DNA of 64,000 nt from Capillidium heterosporum (taxonomy: Eukaryota > Entomophthoromycota > Entomophthoromycetes > Entomophthorales > Capillidiaceae): contig WBMQ01000009.1 of NCBI GenBank assembly GCA_016630905.1, positions 1,488,001 to 1,552,000 of the forward strand. Reading direction: 5' to 3'. Positions 49,720 through 58,895 of the stretch are shown here, piece after piece. Each line of letters starts with the position of its first letter. The stretch's first letter is position 1. A model generated the notes under the pieces. That model did not search any database and was not told the origin of the DNA. It was given only the letters and a program-made list of their open reading frames with translations. Made by a program: the position numbers and the translations under genes.

Positions 49720-50584
49720 TATCAACTTAGCTCTTAGGCTAAGTTAGGTATTAAATATTGAAACATTTATTTTTTATAAAAAGCCTACAATTTAGCTATT
49801 ACTAGATAGAGTATTTTGGAGTTATACAGTTATATATTTATTTTTACATTTTGAAATACCTACTATTTATTAGTATATATTCTAACTAATAGCAAAATTG
49901 CTCAAATTACCTAAGACTGATTTTCTATTAAAAAGGTAAGTTTAGGATTTTAAACTTAATATCAGATTTTCTAATAATTAACTTTGTAGAGAAAATAAGT
50001 CTAAAATATAGAAGCAGATAGCAGTAATTAGGATAGTAACTTTCCAGTTTATTAAGAAAAGAGTTTATTAACAAGCCTTTAAATTATGCCTTGTTTTAGA
50101 TCTACTATATAAGAAGGACAAAATATTAAAAAAAGAATAAATAAAAAAAGAAAAAGAAAAAATAACAAAAATGGAAAACAGACTACTAAATAAAAAAACA
50201 AATAAAAGAATAAAAAAGATGGTGAAAGAATAAAAGAAAAGGAAAAATAGTTTTTAAATTACTTTTATTAATAGAGGAAAATATAGTTTTTAAGTTAGTT
50301 TATTAGAATTGTTTAAGACCTTTTTTTAAGTTTGCTCTAATTATAGATTAAGTTTAGGTTAGATTGATTATAATATTTTAAGGGTTCTTAGCCAAAAGTA
50401 TTATAAGAATAAAGCTTTTCTATTATATTTAATTATAAAGCAGTTACTATATCTATATTAGTTAGCTTATAACATAATATACATGTTATGTTCTATATTA
50501 AAAAACTTATTAAGTTTGGCCAAATCTACTTAACTAGAAGTCTAAGCCAGTAGTCAAATACTTAGCAAAGGTGGCTAGCTAATA
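49720..50584 (-). mobile_element. Family C element, longer copy (about 865 bp)
   Basis: Starts TATCAACTTAGCTCTTAGGC and ends GGTGGCTAGCTAATA. The middle contains an A-rich, AAAAAG-repeated tract (about 50120-50245) absent from the shorter copies. No matching target-site duplication found. Confidence 0.5.
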
Positions 50585-51479
50585 ATAATTAAAAATATCT
50601 AATAAGTTAAACTGATTTCTAATTAAAACTAAATATAAATAGCAAGTAGAAATATAAAAGATTAGTAAAAGAAAATTAGTATAGTATACAAAGAAAATTA
50701 ATTAATAATATTATATTAGAAATTATAACTATACTAAAACCTTAAATGACTTTTTTAGAAAATTAGCTTAATATCTTTTTTAGTCATATGAAATTTAGTT
50801 TTAATACTATTTTCAACCTTATAATAGATTAGATTTCAGTTACTTAATAATTAATTATAAAAGGGTAGAATCTCTGCTTAAATTAAATAACAATTATTAT
50901 ATTAGGCTATAATATATTATAATGTATACAAATCATCTGTTTAATAAAGCACTAGTTATTAGCATTTTTATTATTCTATTTTTTTTGTTTTCTACCTTTA
51001 TATAAACCCTTCTAACTTGTATAACTTTTTAATAAGTGATTATTTATAATAAACATTTTGATTTTCATTTGTTATAATCACTGTATATTATTAGAACCAA
51101 TTTTCCTATAACTATTAAATTAGCTAAAAGTTAAACCAAAACATTGCTAACTTAGAGTAGTCTAAAGTTAATATATAAAATAGTGTTAGATCAAAATAGC
51201 TTAGGATTAGCTTAAGATTTACAAAATAGCATTAGATTAAAATTGCTTAGAATTAGGATTAGAGTTAATTAAATAAAATTAAGTATTAAAATCTAATAAT
51301 ATTACTACCCTTTTTAGCCTTATTATAACTATAGCTTTATTTGTCTTTATAAACCAACTTTGTATTTAGATTATTATTAAAGTATTAGCTATTAAAGTTA
51401 TGGCATTGAGCTTCTTTAGTTTTATTAGTATAATTATTACTATATTAACTTACTTTAAGCTTAGCTTTATATTTCTAAA

Positions 51480-52870
51480 AAGACTTCCTTATAGTTTTAC
51501 TTTATACTTTAAATTTAAATTATATTCTAAACTTAAACAATTAGTTAATATTTTTTTATTAAGTTTAGAAAATTTCTTTCTTAGTAGGAATTAAGTAATT
51601 AACTTTGTACTAATTACTTTTCAATATATATACTTTTTAAAGTTAATAATTATTTTTTAAAAAACTTAAAAAGCCTTAATATTAAAGCTTAGATAAATAC
51701 TAATCATAAGTATTTAAAATATTTACTACTAAATACAAGTCATCTATATAAGGCTTGTAGTAAATTTAGTAATAAAGTAAGTAATTATTAAATAAATATA
51801 TTAAATATTTGATATTTCCTTTTACTATTAGCATAGTATAGAATTTCTATATAGTATAATTTAAAACTAAAAATTTGCATCCTTCTAAGACTAAAAGTTG
51901 CACAAATCTAAACCAAAGTAAAAAACTAAACTAAACTAAATCTATGAAAATAATTTATAACTAATAAACTTAGCTATATTTCTTAGCCTTATAGCTATAA
52001 TCAAAGTATTCCTATCTGCTTACTGCTTTTAGATTAGACTCTAAGCATAAGTTTTCTTTTTTGTAATCTTTATATTAACTTTTTTAACCTTTATAAAATA
52101 TTAGCTACTATAAGATCTAAAAAAGTATTATTAGATCTAACTAATAATAGTGTTATAATAGAAATGTATAATATGAGAGATTGGAACAGTAGAGCCAATG
52201 CCAACTATAGTATTGGTAATATGAATTATCCTAAAGGAGGATAAGTCTAAAGGAAAGTAAAGAAAGTTTAAGTAAAGTAAGCTAAAAGGATATAAAAGTT
52301 AAACTACATATTTGTATAATCTAATAACTAAAAGGCTAACCTAGAAACTAATACTTTATTTGTAGACAAAACAGATTAGGCTGTTAGAAACAGCTATGGC
52401 AAGAGAATAAAATCAGGCTGTTAGAGACTAGCTATAGTAAAAAAAATAGATTAGGCTATTATAATAGCTATAGTTAATAGTTAAGATTAAAAGGATAGGT
52501 AATAGCTATTTAGAAAATAGCAAGATAGGAACATTGTTAAGATGCCAGTTTTTAGTAGTATCTTAAGGATTTAAATACTCTTTTAGTATCTTAGTAATAC
52601 TTGCTATAAGTTACTAATATATAGCTAAAATTAAGAATATAGAAAAATAATTAGAATATCTAATAAGTAGAACAGATTTCTATTTGAAAACTAGATATAA
52701 ATGGAAAGTGGAAACATTAAAGATTAATAAGGGAAAAAAATAGTGTAGTGTATAAAGAGAATTGGCTAATGATTTTATATTAGAAATTGTAGCAATTAAG
52801 GTTATTATAGCTATTATTACTATTTAGCTAACTTTTATTAATAAGTATTTTTAATAAATGTTTTCTAATA
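51480..52870 (-). mobile_element. Decayed short-variant A element split by a B' insertion
   Basis: The segment from about 51480 matches the short A variant (42901-43516) with many transitions and ends AATGTTTTCTAATA at 52870. It is interrupted by the B' copy 52109-52809. The left limit is approximate because the start has decayed. Confidence 0.55.
52109..52809 (-). mobile_element. Solo LTR-like element, variant B' (701 bp), nested
   Basis: Starts TATAAGATCTAAAAAAGTAT and ends AAGGTTATTATA. The flanks are GCTAC (52104-52108) and GCTAT (52810-52814), a 5-bp duplication with one C/T difference. It is the inverse of 26466-27165 and nearly identical in length. Confidence 0.75.
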
Positions 52871-52926
52871 TAAGGATTAGAAGATCAAAAATAATAAAAA
52901 AGGTAGCAAAAGAAAATATATATTAC

Positions 52927-53643
52927 TGTTGGGAAATGTCCACAAGGAATGTTCACCAGCTGGGGTTAGCCAGAAAGCAACAGTAGCTAGGACTCCATAA
53001 AGGCTAAGAATGTTGACCATAAGGTTATATAAGGAGGAGGCTCGTGCTTGGAGCCTAATCCAGAGACAGTGAGTGGATAGGAATACTCCAAGAGTAGCCA
53101 TTAGGCTAAGGAGCACAGTTGGGTTCATTGGTTCAGGAGAGTTCTAGGGTTTAGTTCAGATCAATTTGGTTCAGTTCTATCGTTCAGTTCAGATCAGCGC
53201 AACTCTCTACTGTTGAGGGATGCCGATTATCAGTTCTACGTTATACTATGCAGGGAGTCTATACTATGCCAATAGCAGAAGAAATATTAAATGATTCAAT
53301 ACATTTATTTAATAATAACTTAACCTCCTACTAAGTTCACCATGGGTCTTATATAGGTGACTTGTCCTTAGTAGTTGGTCCTTTAAGTACTGGTAATTGA
53401 CGTTTTCCCTAATCCCTCAGTAACACTATTCCTCTTGTTTTCTGGGCATTTGTCATTAACCCCAGAAATGACAAGATTGATTTAAAGACCATCAATGCTA
53501 AATAAAATGCTTAATTCATGCTAAAGAGAAAAGAACTTTTAGTATTGCTAAAATCAATGCCAAACTGGTAATCTATGTGTCCGGAATGTAAAACTGAATT
53601 CTAGTTAAGTGAAACTACAGCTGATTAGAAGGATTTCCTTACA
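52927..53643 (+). mobile_element. Solo LTR, family A (717 bp), least decayed copy
   Basis: Starts TGTTGGGAAATGTCCACAAG and ends GAAGGATTTCCTTACA, with a perfect 5-bp duplication ATTAC at 52922-52926 and 53644-53648. Its GC content is clearly above the surroundings, so it is the youngest A insertion and the best stand-in for the original sequence. An 83-codon minus-strand frame inside (52877-53128) is chance. Confidence 0.88.
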
Positions 53644-53648
53644 ATTAC

Positions 53649-54342
53649 TTAATAAATGATATTATAATATCTAAGATTATTATATAAAGTTTTTTTTTAA
53701 TAAACCTTTTAGTTATTAGATAGTATTACTATATAGTTTAAGTTTTTCTTTTTTAGCTTATTACCTTCTAACTTTCTTTACTTCTCTTTAAATAATTTTT
53801 ATTATTAATATAGTAGCTTATATTAGTTTTACTTTTTTAACTTATTTTATTATATTTTAGATATTATTTAAAAACTTTAATTTTAAATAAAAGTTTAAAT
53901 ATATATTTATTATTGTAATTACTAGCTCTATATGCTAACAGTTTATAGATTTATTAACTATCATTGTATTAAGTTATAGACATATCTTATTTAGCTAATT
54001 AAGAGTTAAAGTTTAAAAAGGTTTATATTATTAATATTTTATTATTTGTTTAAACTTTATTTATCAATGATTTTTCCAAAAATTTAATAATGGAAAGTAT
54101 ACTAGGACACTATGTTGTCCCAGGTCTTCTAACTAGCAGATATGATTAAATACACTTTGTTCCTATCTATAATTTGCCCAGTTTGTTTCTATTCCAAACT
54201 TTACTTTTCAGAAAAATTTTTGTTACGAATCACTATACTCTAAAAGTGCAAGCTGATTGGAACAATTCTTGGACTTTGAAAATCCAAAGTCCAAAATTTT
54301 ATCTACAAAGCTTTCCAACAATCCATCAACAACTCAACAACC
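53649..54342. promoter_or_regulatory. Boundary of the repeat block and RPC40 upstream region
   Basis: AT-rich remnant sequence gives way to ordinary gene-arm sequence around 54050. The last ~250 bp before the RPC40 start should hold its promoter. No convincing TATA box or binding site was seen. Confidence 0.4.
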
Positions 54343-55706
54343 ATGATGGACGAACAAACTTTGAGACGTACTAGAGTTCATCTTAAAGATGACCACGTTG
54401 CTAATGTAATCCCTTATACAGCCAATTTTAATTAATATATCCCAAAATGTAGGTTTCTTCAACCGACTTTCCAAACCAATACCCAGATGTCGATAATTCC
54501 GAATTAGCGATTTGACCTTCAAGCTTTCAAAGAAGTATATTTTTATAAAAAACATTGGCAACTAAATTGGAATATGAAACAGAAATGTAATGTTAGGGTA
54601 ACCGCATACTCTTCAGAAGCTATGGAGTTTGATTTGATTGGTGTGGATGCCTCTATCGCCAATGCCATAAGACGTATCCTTATTTCCGAAGTATGTAAAT
54701 GTTTATTAACAATAACTAATAATTTTATTATAGATTCCAACCATGGCCTATAGAATCTGTTTTTATTGAAGATAATACTTCGATTATCCAAGATGAAGTT
54801 TTAGCCCATCGTTTAGGCTTGATCCCTATCAAAGCCAACCCTTACGAATTCCAATACAAAGGTAATTTCAACTACTAGTTCCTCTTAAGCTGACTCCTTT
54901 CATAAAAAGAATCAGAGGAAAAGTTTACCGATCTCGACACTTTAGTCTTTGGCTTACATGTCACTTGCGAAGCCAAAATGGTAAAAGGTCAAATTGAAAT
55001 CACCAACGATAAAGGTAAATGAATTCAGCTTAACCATTATGCTTATATAGCGATTCATAAAGTCTATTCTAGAGATATCGTGTACCAAAATTCCGGAGAT
55101 CAACTAAACAACATTAAAGAGCCCGTTCGCCCTTGTCAAGAAGATATCCTTATAGCCCGATTAAGCCCAGGTCAAACGATTAAATGTCAATTATACGCAA
55201 GCAAAGGCATAGGGAAGGACCATGCCAAGTTTAGTCCGGTTGGAACCGCTTCTTACCGGCTTCTTCCCGATGTCATCATCAAAGAGAAAATCACTGGCGA
55301 GTTGGCCCATAGATTCGTATCCAAATTCCCCAAAGGAGTCGCTAAAGTTGAAAAGGAGGACGGTAAGTCAAACTTTCAACTGGCAGTTTGCTTATACTAG
55401 CAATTTTTATTCTAGGCAAAGAAGTTGCTCGAATTGTAGATAATAGAAAGGTTACCATGTCCCGAGAAGTCTTAAGGGATCCCGAGTTGGCTGACAAAGT
55501 TCTGTTGACTAGAGTTCGCGACTATTTCTTATGTAAGTCATATTTTCTTGAATTTGATATTAAATGAATTCTTATGAACTATAGTCAACATCGAATCTAC
55601 TGGAGCTATGACACCCGACTTCCTGCTGTCCAAAGCTATACTTACATTGCGGCAGAAGGCAGTTGCCATGAAGCAAGCTTTGGAAATTTTAAGAGAAGGT
55701 AGTTAA
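54343..55706 (+). CDS. RPC40: RNA polymerase I and III subunit RPAC1 (AC40/RPC40)
   Basis: Eight exons (54343-54405, 54453-54534, 54583-54690, 54734-54861, 54910-55014, 55051-55362, 55416-55532, 55585-55706) give 344 residues when one surplus base is dropped in exon 2 and one in exon 4. The protein is the alpha-like AC40 subunit, which pairs with AC19 to nucleate assembly of RNA polymerases I and III. Family blocks are complete: [32 protein letters not shown] (dimerisation helix), [60 protein letters not shown] and [15 protein letters not shown]. Two frame breaks are evident: after NSELA in exon 2 (around 54510-54513, before DLQAFKE) and after IPTMA in exon 4 (around 54749-54752, before [10 protein letters not shown]). 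Both fall in places where homologues are continuous. Either of the tandem ATGs at 54343 and 54346 may start. Confidence 0.92.
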
Positions 55707-56663
55707 TGGTTGAAAATGCAACCTGGGAGCTTGGTTTAGAATGCTAGTGTTACCTTCAGTTATTTTATATTGTTGAAGGCTAAAAAATATTAAAGAGTCG
55801 TATTTTACTTTTGTTTCATTTCAACTCTTATATAGCTGCTTTTATAGTATTCAATTTGTGGCTAAGAAGTATAATATCCGTTCATAAGCATATATAAAGT
55901 TGTTTACTGGCATATGTAGTGATATAAAAAATACCTCAGGCTGTAGTAAGTATGAGCCTGCATAAGAAAAAGAGGCGTCTTGATAAAAATAATTTCTAAA
56001 CTAACTTTTGAATTTATTGCCATCAACTATTTGAGATTTTAGAGCGTAAATGCTAGAGCTACTGATATAATGAAGAATAAATACTAATAAGCAGTACATT
56101 AAGCTTTTAATAAAAGTGAACGTTATCTATTTTGGATTTGACAAATACATATTATCCGCATATACCATTTAAAAAACTTGATGGCATACATAAGTATTTC
56201 ATATGTAGCAAGTATATATAGCATGGGGCTATATTTGACTATAGGTTTTCATAGCATTTTCTACAGATACTATAAAAACATCAAAGTGGTTCATAGAAAT
56301 CACAGCAGTGAATCCAATGTTTACCTTGAAATTCTGTGAATTTATGATTTCTATCCATCATCCAGAGAATTTTGTCGGACCTAAGTTTTGAATATAGAAT
56401 TCCCGACTTACACAAACAGGTCGGCCTTAAATTTTTCAGAAGTTATGATTTCATCAGATTGCTACCAATTTAACTTAAACTTCGGCCAAAAGGTTTCCAA
56501 TCAAATAGTCAATGAAAACTTTAAGTATTAATTAATTCCTAATTCCAATTGGTAGCTTACGCAATTTGGTAAGCATTCCAGCCCACTCTCGGCTTTTACG
56601 TCTCAAATTCAGATTCCTATTTAAGTGGAAAATGTATAAAAGAAAGCACCACAACAATCCAAC
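55707..56663. other. Intergenic region RPC40 / alpha-beta hydrolase
   Basis: About 950 bp of AT-rich spacer with the RPC40 3' UTR and the hydrolase promoter. The only clear element is the TATA box listed separately. Confidence 0.45.
56635..56642 (+). promoter_or_regulatory. TATA box (TATAAAAG) of the hydrolase gene
   Basis: A consensus TATAAAAG lies only 22 nt before the first in-frame ATG (56664) and 88 nt before the second (56730). If transcription starts the usual 30 nt or more downstream, the first ATG would be missed. Confidence 0.45.
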
Positions 56664-58060
56664 ATGGTTAAAAAATATCAACTGTTTACCAGCAAACTAC
56701 TAAAACACCAACCTTACAAATTCCTAACTATGACTGAAGCAGCAACCGCTCCAATCCAACAAACTTACTACTCCCAACTAACCAACTTTACCGGCATCAA
56801 CCACTTATACCGTTGGTACACCACCGATAACGAGAAACTAGGTAGAGATACCGAATTCAGACTATTGGACAAAGTAAAAGGTCTAATCTTCAAGCCTAAT
56901 GGGCATCCCCAACTACCATCTACCTACACTAAAACCAACAAGGAAGATTCCGATAGCGGCAAGGTCGCCGAAATAATTCAAGTCAAAGTCGGTGAGAACC
57001 GGTTTATCAATACCTTGAAGTTGAGTGATGGCAACCCTACCAACAAAAAATTAGTCATGGCCCATGGGTTCGGTGTAGGATTAGCTATATTCTACAAGAA
57101 TTTGGAGCCTTTGGTCCAGCTGAAGGGCTGGGATATTTACCTTATTGACTGGTTGGGTATGGGTCTAAGTTCAAGACCCAAGTTCAGCTTGAGACCCAGA
57201 CTGTTCCAGAGCGAGCAATCCCACTTGAAAGAGGTAATTTTACTATTTTTAAATTGTATTCTAATTTTTTACAAGGCCGAAGACTTTTTTGTAGAAAGCT
57301 TCGAAAACTGGCGCCAGGAGCTCGGCTTGGACAAATTTACCTTCTTAGGGCATTCGTTAGGTGGATATTTAGCTTCTGTCTACACTTTGAAGTACTTTGA
57401 CAGGGTTGATAAGCTTATCCTAGCTTCTCCAGGTAAAAGGTTTATTTTTAAAATGTATATTAATATTTATTTCTAGTTGGTATACCTCAGAGCCCCTATC
57501 TCCCCGACAACTCAACCAAGGACAAACTGGCTGCTATTGAGCAGCAGAAGGAGTTGGACGTACCTAGCAACAGCGAGATCGACGTCAAGGATATTAGAGG
57601 CAGAGTTCCACGCTGGGTTCCCTTTGCTTGGGATCATCTCAAAGTAACTCCCCAGTACCTGGTACGTCTGGCCGGTCCCTACGGTTCAAGGTTGGTAGAT
57701 ACCTACGTCACTAGAAGATTCCAGCATCTGGAAACTGAAGAGCAAGGTCTAGTTCGCGATTACTTGTTACATACCGCCAGTCTGAAAGGCTCGGGCGAGT
57801 ACGCCTTGGGATCCATTTTGTCATTTGGAGCCTTTGCTAGAGACCCCTTGATCAATAGATTACCCAACTTGCAAGTTCCAGTTACCTTTGTGTACGGTGA
57901 GAACGACTGGATGGACCACCGTCATGCTTTAAAGGTTATTCCCAACTTGAAGGTGCAAAACCGATTGGAGGTTCTACCTGGAGTTGGCCACCAGCTTTTC
58001 GTCGAGAATCCTGAGCAGTTCAACCGATTCTTGCTCAAGGAACTGGAAACTCAACCATAG
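56664..58060 (+). CDS. Alpha/beta hydrolase of the ABHD4/ABHD5/CLD1 group
   Basis: Exons 56664-57233, 57276-57432 and 57477-58060 encode 436 residues in one consistent frame. Hallmarks of the fold: AHGFGVGL (oxyanion loop, about 133), DWLGMGLSSRP, the nucleophile elbow GHSLGGY (about 216-222), GENDWMDHR (acid, about 386) and GVGHQLFVENPEQF (catalytic His, about 411). This order and the long insert with PRWVPFAWDHLKVTP match ABHD4/5 and yeast Cld1/Ict1/Ecm18, phospholipases or acyltransferases acting on phospholipids including cardiolipin. A serine nucleophile is present, unlike CGI-58/ABHD5, so it should be an active hydrolase. The family HX4D acyltransferase motif reads H-QLFV-E here. Two ATGs (56664 and 56730) compete as start; the first 22 residues are basic and could be a mitochondrial signal. 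Exact substrate is inference. Confidence 0.87.
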
Positions 58061-58895
58061 GCTTTATAATGTTTTGCCGAGTTAATATTTAGTTTGGATT
58101 AAGTTGATCGTCTTACTTTTTCGACTACTAGAAGGAGATGTATTTATAATCGATTGGTACTAATGCTTAGAAAACTTCGATTTATTGTAATAAAGTGGCT
58201 CTATCTTTTTAACTTCAAATTTGATTTGTATGGAACTATGGTATGTAGCGTATATAGTATTTATATTTAGTTTGTTGAATTTGGCTTATATAGAGTCTGC
58301 TTTAAAGTGGTTAACATATATAATTCAATTTAACTGTGTCATAATAATAGTTTTGGCTATTTCAACATACAATTCTTTTGTGATTTTAGTATTTGTTTTG
58401 AAATGAATTCTACCTTGATTTATAAATTGGAAAGCAGCTATATATCATGTTAAAATATCTACTCAAAATATTTTGCAACAGTATAGGGTAAATCTGAAAG
58501 CTAAATAAAGCATTTAACTATAATGGACTATCCATTTAGATTGGACAGTTATTTCATCTCTTTTAAAGCATTGCTTGTATCAAAGCTAGTTTATTAAGCC
58601 TTTAGGGGGATCAAGGACTTCCTTGTCTTAGTTTCCACTTTTAGCATTTATTCTATTGTAGCTTTAAATTAGGGTATATGAAAAGCTAGTTACAATACAA
58701 TCAAAAATATATAGAAATAATGGTTTATTTATTTATAGATTAGAAACTCCAGCTCAAAATAGTATAGCTTATGAGAAACGACAACAGTACCAAAAACTAC
58801 TTTCCAAAACTTTATTCCCTAGTCAACCTTAAACCGAAAAAAGGTTCAGATCTCGATCACCTACTTCCTTCCTACTAACTTTAAACTGCACGAAA
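58061..58895. other. Convergent 3' intergenic region
   Basis: AT-rich spacer between the hydrolase (plus) and the CYK3/KY-like gene (minus). A 61-codon frame at 58221-58406 is hydrophobic but matches nothing and is probably chance. Confidence 0.45.

Larger units (their letters stand above)
22030..54050. repeat. 32-kb AT-saturated, gene-free block of nested, RIP-like mutated LTR elements
   Basis: No intact gene is present over about 32 kb, in contrast to roughly one gene every 2 kb on both sides. The sequence is overwhelmingly A and T and consists largely of related copies of a few elements whose differences are almost all C-to-T or G-to-A, for example TGTTGGGAAATGTCC in one A copy against TGTTAGGAAATGTCT in another. 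Many CA/TG positions have become TA. This is what repeat-induced point mutation or long-term cytosine methylation leaves in fungi. Individual insertions with matching target-site duplications are listed separately. Gaps between them (for example 23473-24712, 27561-27937, 30256-31662, 32378-34756, 41395-42900, 44538-46575, 47173-48561, 50585-51479) contain further, more decayed fragments of the same families, such as A-like pieces near 24170-24670, 30746-31500, 33554-33870, 45460-46100 and 47460-47720. Confidence 0.9.

Noticed and set aside
49720-50584. Target-site duplication for this C copy
   Set aside because: The flanking pentamers (TATAG and ATAAT) do not match even allowing C/T and G/A changes.
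51400-51594. 64-codon hydrophobic frame in the AT block
   Set aside because: Composition is that of random AT-rich DNA (Phe, Leu, Ile, Lys, Asn only); the region matches a decayed A element.
22030-54050. Mitochondrial DNA insertion (because of extreme AT content)
   Set aside because: No mitochondrial gene, tRNA or intron-encoded endonuclease is visible, while LTR-like repeats with duplications account for most of the sequence.
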